Shown here piece after piece: positions 24,442 through 33,209 of a stretch of DNA of 64,000 nt. The notes beneath the pieces were generated by a model that ran no database searches, had not been told where the DNA came from, and saw only the letters and a program-made list of their open reading frames with translations. The stretch covers positions 3,541,501 through 3,605,500 of the forward strand of contig NC_012491.1 in assembly GCF_000010165.1 (NCBI RefSeq), written 5' to 3'. How positions within the stretch are numbered: the stretch's first letter is position 1; every line of letters begins with the position of its first letter. Position numbers and translations under genes: made by a program. The DNA is from Brevibacillus brevis NBRC 100599. Lineage in GTDB: Bacteria; Bacillota; Bacilli; Brevibacillales; Brevibacillaceae.

Positions 24442-25274
24442 GGGACAAACGAAGCGTTCAAGAACTGTGCGCTTGTTTAGGTATAAGCCGAAGCGGTTAC
24501 TATGCGTATGTGAAACGCAAGGACGATGATCCCGACGAACATCTCAAACGCAAAATCAGAAGCATTTATGAAGAACGGGACAAGACGGTTGGCTATCGTC
24601 GTGTCCAGGACGAGTTATACCGCCAATATAACCTGAAAGTAAATCACAAGAAAGTGCTACGTCTCATGCAGGAGCTAGGCATGCAGGCAATCATCCGTCG
24701 TAAATACATCCACCGTACCAGTTATGAAACGGCTGTGTCGGATGGCAGAATCACGGAAAATTTGCTGCAACGGAATTTCACTGCGGAAGGGCCTAATCAA
24801 AAGTGGGTAACGGATGTCACACAGTTTCGGGTATTTGACCATCGGATTTACTTATCTGCTATAAAAGATCTATGGAACAATGAGATTGTCGCTTATCATC
24901 TAAGCCAGCGTAACGATAATCCACTTGTGTTAGAAACCTTCAAGAAAGCATTTGAAAAACAAAAAGACGTGGCTGGATTGATCGTTCACAGCGATCAAGG
25001 GTACCAGTACACGTCCCATGCTTACCACGACATGCTGCCAAAGGTTGGAGCCCAAATCAGCATGTCACGCCGAGGCAATTGTTATGACAACGCCTCTATG
25101 GAGAGCTTCTTTTCGCATCTGAAAGTTGAAGCACTCTATCCCTATGATATCCGAAGTATAGAGGAAGCACAAAGGCGAATAGAAGAATTTATTCTCTTTT
25201 ATAACGAGAAAAGAGCACAACGAAAACTAAATAAGCTGACGCCGGTTGAATACCGACGTCAGCTTATAGCCTAG
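24381..25274 (+). CDS. IS3-family transposase, OrfB (DDE)
   Basis: Read mainly as the OrfAB fusion through the slippery A6G. An N-terminal helical domain (VQELCACLGISRSGYYAYVK) precedes the rve integrase core with D in WVTDVTQF, D in LIVHSDQGYQYTS and E in SMESFFSHLKVE. All three catalytic residues are present and the frame is open, so the element could be active. Confidence 0.92.
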   Translation: MVTNLESGGLQNKHIVVDELRDKRSVQELCACLGISRSGYYAYVKRKDDDPDEHLKRKIRSIYEERDKTVGYRRVQDELYRQYNLKVNHKKVLRLMQELGMQAIIRRKYIHRTSYETAVSDGRITENLLQRNFTAEGPNQKWVTDVTQFRVFDHRIYLSAIKDLWNNEIVAYHLSQRNDNPLVLETFKKAFEKQKDVAGLIVHSDQGYQYTSHAYHDMLPKVGAQISMSRRGNCYDNASMESFFSHLKVEALYPYDIRSIEEAQRRIEEFILFYNEKRAQRKLNKLTPVEYRRQLIA

Positions 25275-25330
25275 GGCTTATTTCAATGTCCACTAAATGG
25301 GGTCTTGACCAATCGCGGAGTAATGGTCGT

Positions 25331-25396
25331 TTACCTTTCCTCTTTGGTTAAATGACTCACTTCTCCCGTTTGTGCATTAATTTGCAGAATAATATT
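25331..25396 (-). pseudogene. PepSY-like protein, C-terminal tail
   Basis: The minus strand reads VNIILQINAQTGEVSHLTKE, ER, stop, in a frame interrupted upstream by TAA. ILQINAQTGEV looks like the last strand pair of a PepSY domain. The former terminator of this gene is the hairpin split by the IS. Short, so tentative. Confidence 0.35.
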
Positions 25397-25411
25397 TACT
25401 TATCAAGATGT

Positions 25412-25720
25412 CTACACAAAGTAGACAACGTATTTTGAGATAAACATATTTGCAATCAAATATACTAAAGTAACATAGATAATAAATATGGTGATATCGA
25501 GTGCTTTATTTGTCTTACTTCGATTATTTAACCCCAACCTTTTGACACCAAGATATATGATATAGAGCGCCACAATGTAAAATAGAAAATAACTAAAATA
25601 AATAGGCGCAGAATCTCCTAATGCATGTTTATCACCTAGCATATAAACAAATACTTTTCCGAAAAACAAGAAAGTCCCAGAGAGCGAGTATATCATCAAG
25701 TATTCTATTATTTTCTTCAT
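25412..25720 (-). CDS. small membrane protein of unknown function
   Basis: 102 residues from ATG 25720, eight bases after AAGGAGG. Three hydrophobic helices: LMIYSLSGTFLFFGKVFVYM, IYFSYFLFYIVALYIIYLGV, and ITIFIIYVTLVYLIANMFI. No charged pore or catalytic motif was seen. A single gene between the IS and the SpoVK-like ATPase. No family recognised. Confidence 0.6.
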   Translation of the reverse strand: MKKIIEYLMIYSLSGTFLFFGKVFVYMLGDKHALGDSAPIYFSYFLFYIVALYIIYLGVKRLGLNNRSKTNKALDITIFIIYVTLVYLIANMFISKYVVYFV

Positions 25721-26019
25721 AGGATTTACCTCCTTGCTAACACACGCCCACAAACCACTCCAATAACTTGATATCCTGTTTCATCGCCATTACTTCCGGA
25801 AATAATCAGAAGCACTTCCTTCCATTAATGAAGACGATCTTCTTGATGCAATCAAGTAGTTTCCCAAGGTACTTGTTTATCAGGTGCCTTTCTTATTTTA
25901 ATGAGCACATCCAATTTCGCCCAGTGACTTTTCCAATTCGATCTCTTGCGTAAAAATTGGCAGGTTTTCCGATGTTCCTGAGTATACTTTCTGTATGATG
26001 GTCAAGGCAGGTGAAACAT

Positions 26020-26970
26020 GTGAAGCAAGCAGGAGCCATTCCTCAAACTGAGGTGCTCGAATCTTCAAGTAGTAATAATCGAATTCAAGTTGTATTCAAT
26101 CGTCCAGTAAGTGTTAAACAGCTAAATACTTTACCTGAAATAGTTCGTACCACGTCGAGTTCAAATTTAACAACTGTTTTTGAAGAACTAGAAAGCCTGA
26201 TTGGTTTACATGAAGCCAAGAAAACGATTTATGAAATTTATGCGCTCATCAAAATGAATAAAGCAAGGGAACGACACGGGCTTAAAATTGAGAAGCAAGT
26301 TTTTCATATGGTTTTTAAAGGAAATCCCGGTACTGGGAAAACAACAATTGCCCGCCTTTTCGGAAAGATTTTTAAGGAAATGGGTGTTTTAACGAAGGGC
26401 CACCTAACTGAAGTTGAACGTGCAGACCTCGTTGGTGAATTTATTGGGCACACGGCACAAAAGACCCGTGATCTTGTTAAGAAAGCCATGGGAGGAATAC
26501 TGTTTATCGATGAGGCCTACTCTTTAGCTCGTGGCGGCGAAAAAGACTTTGGGAAAGAGGCTGTAGATTGCCTTACAAAATGCCTTGAGGACTTCGGCAA
26601 TGATTTCGTCTGTATCATTGCTGGGTACAACGATGAAATCGATACATTTCTTGAGTTAAATCCGGGACTGCCTTCACGTTTTCCCGTCCACATCAACTTT
26701 GCTGATTATGAGGTGGATGAGTTGATGGAAATTGCAAATGTAATGGCAAAGAACAAGGAGTACAGAATCTCTGCTGAAGCAAGTGAAAAACTGAGAAGAA
26801 GACTGCTAACAGTAACGAGTGATCCGTTTCAAGTAAATTTCAGTAATGCAAGATATGTACGAAATAATATTGAAAAGGCAATACGTGTGCAAGCCGTTAG
26901 ATTGCTCAAAATTCCTGACCCAACCCGTGATGATTTAATGAATTTGAAGTCTGAGGATTTTTCCATTTAA
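26020..26970 (+). CDS. spoVK: stage V sporulation AAA ATPase, SpoVK/CbbX-like
   Basis: 316 residues. GTG 26020 is preferred over GTG 26011, which has too short a spacing to AAGG. CbbX-type AAA domain: Walker A FKGNPGTGKTTIARLFG, pore loop-like KGHLTEVERADLVGEFIG, Walker B GGILFIDEAYSL, and sensor PSRFPVHINFADY. SpoVK is needed for late spore maturation in B. subtilis, where it also lies next to hflX. The first 55 residues are variable. Its own terminator follows. Confidence 0.85.
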   Translation: MKQAGAIPQTEVLESSSSNNRIQVVFNRPVSVKQLNTLPEIVRTTSSSNLTTVFEELESLIGLHEAKKTIYEIYALIKMNKARERHGLKIEKQVFHMVFKGNPGTGKTTIARLFGKIFKEMGVLTKGHLTEVERADLVGEFIGHTAQKTRDLVKKAMGGILFIDEAYSLARGGEKDFGKEAVDCLTKCLEDFGNDFVCIIAGYNDEIDTFLELNPGLPSRFPVHINFADYEVDELMEIANVMAKNKEYRISAEASEKLRRRLLTVTSDPFQVNFSNARYVRNNIEKAIRVQAVRLLKIPDPTRDDLMNLKSEDFSI

Positions 26971-26979
26971 AGACAATAA

Positions 26980-27007
26980 AATCCCTCTTATTGAGGGATT
27001 CTACTTT
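26980..27007. terminator. bidirectional terminator
   Basis: AATCCCTC (26980-26987), loop TTATT, GAGGGATT (26993-27000), then CTACTTTTT. On the other strand it lies just past the stop of the DUF4184 gene with T-rich flank. Confidence 0.75.
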
Positions 27008-27753
27008 TTCAATCTGAGCCTGTCCAAAGCGAAGCAAAACACCACGATTCCAAGCAGTGATCCCGAGAGAAACGGGACAACTTGCTGCAAAGGATGGATG
27101 AGGGGTGAAATTCCTTTTACCACAAACGCGTGTAAAAAGACCGTCACGATCCCAAATAACCCCACTCCGAACCAGAACAACCATTTTTCCAAAACAGGTA
27201 CCTGTCTCATGACGATCTGTCTGTTTCTCCGCGCTCTTCGCCCAATCACATACAATATGGCCAAGCCGCCGAAAAGGGTACTACTGTGCTGTAGCAGCTT
27301 GTAAACGGGCACGTGATAATAAGCGAACGAGATGGATTGTTGCAAGAACAAGAAGTGGTCAACCATACGACCACCGTCATGCGTGAAGGCGTCCCATGCG
27401 ATATGACTCAAACTGCCGATTATCGCGGAGTATACAAATACAATTGCCATTTTCCACGCTGGCATTCTGCTTCCCTTGTTTGTGTAGTCCAGCCCTCGCC
27501 CCATCCACTCTGGCAACCGTGCAAGCATCGGCTTTTTGACCACGTATTGGTACAAAAACGCTAATAGGATCGCGATGGGCAAATCAACCACCCACAATCC
27601 GAGCATGGTGTGACTGTACACGCTGAATGGCTGCATCCGGAAAAAATACTCAAAATCGGGTGCCATACTGCCAAAAACAAGGGCAGAGAACGAAAACCAC
27701 TTGCATTTGCGTAACGGTAGTACAATAGCCGGATGAGCAAAAGTAAAAGGCAT
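27001..27753 (-). CDS. DUF4184 membrane protein
   Basis: 250 residues. MPFTFAHPAIVLPLRK is the signature start of DUF4184; GSMAPDFEYFF, SHIAWDAFTHDGGRMV follow, giving His and Asp residues at membrane edges like those of YdjM-type metal-dependent hydrolases. Six or seven hydrophobic helices. Function unknown. It lies 20 bases after the IF-3-like gene, so the two form an operon. Confidence 0.85.
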   Translation of the reverse strand: MPFTFAHPAIVLPLRKCKWFSFSALVFGSMAPDFEYFFRMQPFSVYSHTMLGLWVVDLPIAILLAFLYQYVVKKPMLARLPEWMGRGLDYTNKGSRMPAWKMAIVFVYSAIIGSLSHIAWDAFTHDGGRMVDHFLFLQQSISFAYYHVPVYKLLQHSSTLFGGLAILYVIGRRARRNRQIVMRQVPVLEKWLFWFGVGLFGIVTVFLHAFVVKGISPLIHPLQQVVPFLSGSLLGIVVFCFALDRLRLKK

Positions 27754-27773
27754 GTGCTTACTCCTTTTCTTGA

Positions 27774-28259
27774 TTAGAGCGGCAATAGATTGGCAACTAC
27801 CTGCTTGCCGCTTACTTGAATCCCTTTATCCTGTTTTCCGCAATGAGCCAGATCTTTGATGAGCTGCTCAATTAATCGCTTGGCTTCCTGACTTTCCTTT
27901 TTTTCCAATTTTACAGTCAGCTGCACGGCATCTCCGGATGAAAGAATTCGTTCTGCCTGTCTTTTTTTCGTATCGTAATCATGGTCTTCAATGTAGGCAC
28001 TTAGACGAATTTCTTTTATTTTTACGCCTTTTTCAGCTTTCCGGTTTTTGGCGTTTTCCTGGATAACCTGTTCCTTATAGTTCGTTCGATTCACTAACTG
28101 ACAAGGCGGCGGACTTGAAGCCAAAGAAAGACAGACGAGGTCCACTCCCTGGTCTTTTGCCAGTTGTAGCGCTTCTTTTGTGGAGATGATTCCGAGATCT
28201 TCCCCGTTTACTCCTGTTACATGCACGACAGCCGCTTTTATTTTTTCGTTCAGGATCAT
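27774..28259 (-). CDS. IF-3-like protein, paralogue
   Basis: 161 residues from ATG 28259. The order of elements follows translation initiation factor 3: LNEKIKAAVVHVTGVNGEDL, GIISTKEALQLAKDQGVDLV, then PPPCQLVNRTNYKEQV, and a C-terminal domain KGVKIKEIRLSAYIEDHDYD, TKKRQAERIL, DAVQLTVKLEKKE. The usual PPVCRIMDYGKY linker is altered to PPPCQLVNRTNY and the final strand is diverged, and the ribosomal neighbours of infC (rpmI, rplT) are missing. So this is a second, divergent IF-3-like protein, perhaps acting on the 30S subunit in special conditions. No clear ribosome site. Confidence 0.8.
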   Translation of the reverse strand: MILNEKIKAAVVHVTGVNGEDLGIISTKEALQLAKDQGVDLVCLSLASSPPPCQLVNRTNYKEQVIQENAKNRKAEKGVKIKEIRLSAYIEDHDYDTKKRQAERILSSGDAVQLTVKLEKKESQEAKRLIEQLIKDLAHCGKQDKGIQVSGKQVVANLLPL

Positions 28260-28463
28260 CTTGATCTCACCTAACCTGTTCTTTCGATTTTCAAGGACAT
28301 GATTACTTCTCCAAAGAATGCTGCGTATCCTTCCAAAGCTCGTACATGCAAATCATTTTCATGACGAAGTCCAATCGTTTTTTGTATAATAGGACAAGGC
28401 ATGAACTTACGGGCGTCTTTCACAGAATATTCGTTAGCACACTAATTCATTGGGGGTACTTTG

Positions 28464-28928
28464 GTGGAGTTCAGTTATGCAACCGCATTAACCCATTCTG
28501 CATCGCATGTAATGAAAATGCATCGGCAAAATGTAGAATTTCTGATTCAGAAATACGACGTCTATCCCGGCCAGCCCATTCTCTTGATGCGCTTGATTGA
28601 AAAGGATGGAATGATACAAAGCGAATTGGCCCGAAAAATCGGGGTAAAGCCCGCTACGCTTACCGTCATGATTAATCGGATGGCCAAATCGGGACTTGTC
28701 GAGCGCAGAGAAGACGAACGGGACCAACGTATCTCCCGCGTTTATCTTACCGACAAAGGTCGGATGGCTACCAAGCATGTCAAAGAAGTATTACGCGTCA
28801 TTGAGGAAAACTGCTTCATCGGATTCTCAGAGGAAGAAAAGGATGTATTGCGTGGCTTGCTCGATCGCATGCACAGCAACCTTCAAGCATATTACTTGCA
28901 AAATACGCAACCCACTTCTGAGCTGTAG
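28464..28928 (+). CDS. MarR-family regulator
   Basis: About 154 residues. GTG 28464 lies seven bases after GGGGG; the TTG at 28461 is also possible. Winged helix: MIQSELARKIGVKPATLTVM, INRMAKSGLVERREDERDQR, ISRVYLTDKGR. It precedes an MFS exporter by 49 bases in the same direction, so it probably represses that exporter and is released by its substrate. Confidence 0.88.
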   Translation: MEFSYATALTHSASHVMKMHRQNVEFLIQKYDVYPGQPILLMRLIEKDGMIQSELARKIGVKPATLTVMINRMAKSGLVERREDERDQRISRVYLTDKGRMATKHVKEVLRVIEENCFIGFSEEEKDVLRGLLDRMHSNLQAYYLQNTQPTSEL

Positions 28929-28976
28929 AGAGCTTTTTTCCTGGAAAAACAAGTGAGAAAGGTTTGACAACTTATC

Positions 28977-30209
28977 GTGAATCATATGGCAAAAGAACTT
29001 GATCCCTCTTCTCTGACTGGCAACAAATCACGACGGCTGTGGATGGCTGCGATTCTAGGATCGCTTTCTGCCTTTGGCCCACTGTCCTTAGATATGTATT
29101 TACCTGCACTTCCTATGCTTGCCGATGATTTGCAGACGAGCACCTCCATGACCCAGCTTAGTTTGACAGCATGCATGCTCGGCCTGTCCATCGGTCAATT
29201 ATTCGCAGGACCGATCAGCGACGTACGTGGTCGAAGAATCCCTTTGATTATTGGACTCATTTTGTATGCGGTCTCTTCCTTTTTGTGTGCGGTAGCTCCC
29301 TCTATTTATACGTTCGTCTTACTTCGCTTCGTACAAGGTCTTGCTGGTTCTGCTGGAATTGTTATCGCCCGCGCTACGGTTCGCGATTTGTACGCAGGGA
29401 CAGAACTGACGAAGTTTTTCGCTCTCTTGATGCTCATTAACGGGATCGCTCCGATTGCGGCACCTATCGTAGGGGGACAAATCCTGGAATTTACGACCTG
29501 GCACGGCGTGTTTGTCGTACTGGGTCTGATTGGCGCTATCATGTTTCTCGTCGTGCTGCTCGCTCTTCCAGAAACATTGCCACAAGATCGCCGCTCCAAA
29601 GCGGGAATCGGCAATACACTGGCGACCTTTGGTACCTTGCTGAAGGATCGCGTTTTCATGGGTTACGCCGTGACGCAGGGGCTGGTGACTGCTGCTATGT
29701 TTGCCTACATCGCCGGTTCGCCCTTTGTGTTTCAAAAAATATTTGAAGTGTCTCCACAAACGTTTAGTCTGATTTTCGCGATTAATGGTGTCGGCATTAT
29801 TATCGCGAGTCAAATCACTGGGAAGCTGGCAGGTAAAGTGAAAGAAACTTCCTTGTTCATTGCCGGGATTACTATTGCGGGAGTCGGCGGAATCCTCCTT
29901 CTGGCAATGATTCTCCTACAAGCTGGGCTTATTGCTGTGCTCGTTCCCCTATTCTTTGTCGTATCCAGTGTAGGGATTGTGGGCGCAACAGGCTTTTCCC
30001 TTGCCATGCAAAATCAAAGCAAGGCGGCAGGAAGTGCATCTGCTCTCCAGGGGCTACTTTCCTTCATTAGCGGCGGAATTGTTGCGCCACTTGTGGGAAT
30101 CAGTGGCGAGCATACCGCAGTACCGATGGGGATCATCATTGCGCTTTCTACAATCGGCGCCATTGTCTGTTACGTAGTCATGGTTCGCCGGAGTTCTTCA
30201 GCATCCTGA
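28977..30209 (+). CDS. MFS drug exporter, Bcr/CflA type
   Basis: About 410 residues from GTG 28977 (ATG 28986 is an alternative; the ribosome site is weak). Twelve helices. FGPLSLDMYLPALPMLADDL and GPISDVRGRRIPLIIGL (motif A) are characteristic of Bcr/CflA exporters of bicyclomycin and related drugs; LRFVQGLAGSAGIVIARATV is motif B. Proton-driven efflux. Paired with the MarR gene. Confidence 0.9.
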   Translation: MNHMAKELDPSSLTGNKSRRLWMAAILGSLSAFGPLSLDMYLPALPMLADDLQTSTSMTQLSLTACMLGLSIGQLFAGPISDVRGRRIPLIIGLILYAVSSFLCAVAPSIYTFVLLRFVQGLAGSAGIVIARATVRDLYAGTELTKFFALLMLINGIAPIAAPIVGGQILEFTTWHGVFVVLGLIGAIMFLVVLLALPETLPQDRRSKAGIGNTLATFGTLLKDRVFMGYAVTQGLVTAAMFAYIAGSPFVFQKIFEVSPQTFSLIFAINGVGIIIASQITGKLAGKVKETSLFIAGITIAGVGGILLLAMILLQAGLIAVLVPLFFVVSSVGIVGATGFSLAMQNQSKAAGSASALQGLLSFISGGIVAPLVGISGEHTAVPMGIIIALSTIGAIVCYVVMVRRSSSAS

Positions 30210-30321
30210 TCAATCCCCCTATTGCAAACATACGTTCTGTGTATTACAATCAAATTATGGGCAATAATAGTAAGTGGATTTGACAAGTTGGTCATATGAA
30301 AACCAAGGGAGATGTTGACAC

Positions 30322-30753
30322 ATGGCATTGCGTTTGATTCCTTACATCGTTTTGGACGGTACTGCAAGTGAAGCGATCAGCTTTTACGAGGGTGCGCTAG
30401 GTGCTGAAGTGCTATTCAAGCAAACCTTCGGTGAAATGCCGGAAAATCCGGAGTTCCCATTACCTGCAGAAGCCAAGAATCGTATCGGGCATGCTACTAT
30501 TCGCGTCGGTGAAACTGAAATGATGTTTTCCGATATCTTTCCAGGTCAACCGCATCAGCCTGGTGATCAAGTGACCATCTGCATCTCGACCGATGATAAA
30601 GAACAATCTCATAAGATTTTTAATGCCCTGCAAGAAGGCGGTCAAGTGATTATGCCTCTGCAAGAAACGTTCTTCAGCCCAGCATACGGCAATGTGAAGG
30701 ACAAGTTCGGCATTACGTTCCAAATTTACACGAATAATCATTGCATGGAGTAA
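30322..30753 (+). CDS. PhnB-like VOC-fold protein
   Basis: 143 residues from ATG 30322, behind GGGAG. RLIPYIVLDGTASEAISFYE, EFPLPAEAKNRIGHATIRVG, MMFSDIFPGQP and PLQETFFSPAYGNVKDKFGI match the PhnB/3-demethylubiquinone-like vicinal oxygen chelate group. Function unknown; not part of phosphonate metabolism despite the name. Single gene with terminator. Confidence 0.85.
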   Translation: MALRLIPYIVLDGTASEAISFYEGALGAEVLFKQTFGEMPENPEFPLPAEAKNRIGHATIRVGETEMMFSDIFPGQPHQPGDQVTICISTDDKEQSHKIFNALQEGGQVIMPLQETFFSPAYGNVKDKFGITFQIYTNNHCME

Positions 30754-30758
30754 TGTGA

Positions 30759-30796
30759 AAGCCCTGTTCGCTTCAACGGCGACAGGGCTTTTTTAT
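30759..30796 (+). terminator. terminator after the VOC gene
   Basis: AAGCCCTGTTCGC (30759-30771) pairs with GCGACAGGGCTT (30779-30790) with one bulge, followed by TTTTAT. Confidence 0.85.
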
Positions 30797-30848
30797 TGAT
30801 ACTTTGGATTTGGACGTTGATGGTATTTCCAACACTCGGGTCAGATCA

Positions 30849-30879
30849 TAAAAAAGAACCAGGATCACATGTATCCTGG
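30849..30879 (-). terminator. hfq terminator
   Basis: On the minus strand CCAGGAT, loop ACATGTG, ATCCTGG, then TTCTTTTTT. Confidence 0.85.
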
Positions 30880-30897
30880 CTGTTGGTGTTACTTCTC

Positions 30898-31137
30898 TTA
30901 CTGTTGGTTGTTCTCCTGAGACATGAGCGATACAGGGCGTTGCGGAGTGAAAGTGGAGATCGCATGCTTGTATACTAATTGTTGCTTGCCTTCGCTATCA
31001 ATCACAATCGTGAAATTATCGAATGCTTTAATATACCCGCGCAATTGAAATCCATTCACAAGGTAAATGGTAACCGCGATGTTTTCTTTCCGCAAATGAT
31101 TCAAGAACGTATCTTGAATGTTGATCGTCTGTTTCAT
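30898..31137 (-). CDS. hfq: RNA chaperone Hfq
   Basis: 79 residues from ATG 31137, eight bases after AGGGGGT. Sm1 [40 protein letters not shown] and Sm2 [14 protein letters not shown] are standard for Gram-positive Hfq. A hexameric RNA-binding ring. Thirty bases after miaA, the usual neighbour. Confidence 0.97.
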   Translation of the reverse strand: MKQTINIQDTFLNHLRKENIAVTIYLVNGFQLRGYIKAFDNFTIVIDSEGKQQLVYKHAISTFTPQRPVSLMSQENNQQ

Positions 31138-31166
31138 GTACACTACCCCCTAAAAGGACTTGTATG

Positions 31167-32120
31167 TTATATATTCGGCAATTGTTGAAACTTTCCTGCC
31201 AATATTCGCTTGATAGTTTCCACGTTATTCCTCTGTTCGGCTGAATCGGTCATGTCAAACCAATGAATTTCTTCCATGCGCCGGAACCAGGAAAGCTGGC
31301 GTTTGGCAAAATGTCGCGTTCGCTGCTGTATGTCGTTCACCGCTTTTTCTAGCGTGATTTCTCCATACAGGTAAGGGATGAGCTCCTTATACCCTAAGCC
31401 TTGCATAGAGACCAGTGACGCGTCGTAACCAGCATCCAAGAGCCCCCTCACTTCCTCAACCAGTCCCGCTTCGATCATGAGTTCGACCCGGTGGTTGATT
31501 CGTTCATACAGCTTTGCGCGGTCCATCGTGAGACCAATCATCACCAAATCATAGGGTGAATGCTTCGCCCGGAGCTGAAAGTCGGACATTTTGTACCCGC
31601 TGCTTTCATAAATCTCCAATGCGCGAATCACCCGCTTTACATCATTGGGATGCAATCGTTCCGCTGTAATCGGATCGACATCGGCCAATCGGGCGTGTAG
31701 TGCTTCCACACCTTCACTGTCAGCCAATCTTTGCAGTCGATCACGCAGCTCAGGGTCTTGAGAAGTGGTGGAAAACTGAAATCGATGAGTAACCGATTCT
31801 ATGTACAGACCTGTCCCGCCGACGATAAACGGAAGTCTGCCACGTTGGTTGATGTCTGAAATCAACCCTGCGGCACTTTCCTGAAACATCGCAACAGAGT
31901 ATTCCTCGTCTGGATTTTTAATATCAATGAGGTGATGCGGTATGCTCGCAAGCTCCTCAGGTTCTGCTTTTGCGGTGCCGATATCCATCCCACGGTATAC
32001 TTGCATGGAATCTCCGGAAATAATCTCACCGTCGAACTGTTCGGCCAGCTCCAGACTAAGCTGGGTTTTGCCGACCGCTGTTGGGCCAATAATTACAACT
32101 AGCCTTTCTCTCTGTTGCAA
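31167..32120 (-). CDS. miaA: tRNA dimethylallyltransferase
   Basis: 317 residues from TTG 32120, seven bases after GGAGGGG; the GTG at 32126 is too close to the ribosome site. P-loop VVIIGPTAVGKTQLSLELA, SGDSMQVYRGMDIGTAK, FIVGGTGLYI and RQLSWFRR are standard. It adds dimethylallyl to A37 of UNN-reading tRNAs; miaB in this window then methylthiolates the product. Overlaps the preceding methyltransferase end, so co-transcribed. Confidence 0.97.
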   Translation of the reverse strand: MQQRERLVVIIGPTAVGKTQLSLELAEQFDGEIISGDSMQVYRGMDIGTAKAEPEELASIPHHLIDIKNPDEEYSVAMFQESAAGLISDINQRGRLPFIVGGTGLYIESVTHRFQFSTTSQDPELRDRLQRLADSEGVEALHARLADVDPITAERLHPNDVKRVIRALEIYESSGYKMSDFQLRAKHSPYDLVMIGLTMDRAKLYERINHRVELMIEAGLVEEVRGLLDAGYDASLVSMQGLGYKELIPYLYGEITLEKAVNDIQQRTRHFAKRQLSWFRRMEEIHWFDMTDSAEQRNNVETIKRILAGKFQQLPNI

Positions 32121-32122
32121 GG

Positions 32123-32908
32123 TCACTCCCCTCCACCTATCTCTTTGTAGCTGTACACGACCTGCTGGCCGCGGGAGCGAAACGGCGTAAAGCCAAAGCG
32201 CTCGTACATCCTACCTTCTTTTCCTTCTTTCATTACCACACGTTTTCTCGCAACACGCTGCGCTTCCAAAACAGCCTCCTCGGAAAGAGCCTCTGGATTG
32301 GCGAGCTCACGGACTCCAGCGATCCCCGACGAGCTTTGTACAGTTATCTCGAACATAGGATCGAAATAAACGACGTCGAAGGAACGGGTGGGCAGTCCTC
32401 TCAGTACTTCTAGATGGTTGCCACATCGTACCTCAATACGACGCATCGCTTGCTCCAATTCTTCCGCATCGGATGACCAGTGCCGCAGTCCATCTTCTAC
32501 CAAGATGGCTAGCAATCGCTCAGATTCGATGCCAACAACTTTCCCATTTGCACCAGTCGCATGAGAAAACACAATCGCATCAGCACCCAGACCCAAGGTG
32601 GCGTCCAGCACTTTATCCCCTGGATGAATTTGGCAAGCAACAAGCATAGTATCAGTATCGCCGCGCATGAGCCGCTTTATACGAAAAGCAGATGTGTTCG
32701 GATGAAAAAAGAATGGTTTTTTCCCCGGCACTTCCAGACGTGCTCCGAGAGCGGAAACCACCAACACTTCTTCTACCCCATATCGCTTGCGCATTTGACC
32801 CAATGAAAAATCGCGTCGATTCACAACTTGTAGCCCCAATGTACTAGCCAATTCAGCTGCGTGACGCAAGGTTTCTTCACCCGGCTCAAGTCCTGTCGTA
32901 ACAATCAC
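32123..32908 (-). CDS. class I SAM-dependent methyltransferase (RsmJ/DUF548-like)
   Basis: 261 residues from GTG 32908 behind AAGGGA. Motif I is GDKVLDATLGLGADAIVFSH; GIESERLLAILVEDGL and DVVYFDPMFE (motif IV-like DPMF) point to an RsmJ-like RNA methyltransferase. The N-terminal 90 residues are a separate domain. Its GTG overlaps the TGA of a 48-residue ORF (GTGA), indicating coupling. Substrate unknown. Confidence 0.85.
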   Translation of the reverse strand: MIVTTGLEPGEETLRHAAELASTLGLQVVNRRDFSLGQMRKRYGVEEVLVVSALGARLEVPGKKPFFFHPNTSAFRIKRLMRGDTDTMLVACQIHPGDKVLDATLGLGADAIVFSHATGANGKVVGIESERLLAILVEDGLRHWSSDAEELEQAMRRIEVRCGNHLEVLRGLPTRSFDVVYFDPMFEITVQSSSGIAGVRELANPEALSEEAVLEAQRVARKRVVMKEGKEGRMYERFGFTPFRSRGQQVVYSYKEIGGGE

Positions 32909-33051
32909 GCCTTTGTTCCCTTCCTTACGTCTTCGCCCTTTTGATCAGAACTGCTGTTCCAGAAAAACGACTCGACGGTTTTTACATAAACGGTAACGAT
33001 CATATTATTGTAAGCAGGATTAATTTGCCGGTCAAATAGAATCTGAACCAA
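32905..33051 (-). CDS. 48-residue ORF translationally coupled to the methyltransferase
   Basis: TTG 33051 follows AGGAAA at workable spacing. Sequence: MVQILFDRQINPAYNNMIVT, VYVKTVESFFW, then a polar tail SSSDQKGEDVRKGTKA. Its TGA shares bases with the GTG of the next gene. No signal peptide. The overlap and ribosome site argue for real translation, perhaps mainly to couple ribosomes into the methyltransferase. No family recognised; could be a leader only. Confidence 0.45.
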   Translation of the reverse strand: MVQILFDRQINPAYNNMIVTVYVKTVESFFWNSSSDQKGEDVRKGTKA

Positions 33052-33144
33052 ACTTTTTTCCTGTTCGCTATGACAATCATACCATTTTTTATGAAAGCGC
33101 GTCGGACTGTAGTATGATTTTCAGTCCATCAGCTTCACCCAAGT

Positions 33145-33172
33145 AAAAAAGACCCGCGAAGTTCCGTGGGCC
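33145..33172 (-). terminator. terminator after the broken gene
   Basis: On the minus strand GGCCCACG pairs with CGCGGGTC (with wobbles) around a short loop, then TTTTTT at 33145-33150. Confidence 0.65.
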
Positions 33173-33209
33173 TTGTTGCATAGGGGTATACGCCAAGTGA
33201 ATGAAAAAG

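Larger units (their letters stand above)
24035..25311 (+). mobile_element. complete IS3-family insertion sequence (IS150 group)
   Basis: 1277 bp with TG...CA ends. Imperfect inverted repeats share TG, ACCCC and GACATTG (17 of 28 positions). ATC at 24032-24034 and again at 25312-25314 is a 3-bp target duplication. It carries orfA and orfB with a -1 frameshift site. It appears intact and potentially active. Confidence 0.9.

Noticed and set aside
25754..26010. possible phage-repressor (S24-like) tail on the minus strand, with GYQVIGVVCGRV
   Set aside because: Only a short stretch looks plausible and it is broken by stops; I could not support a family.
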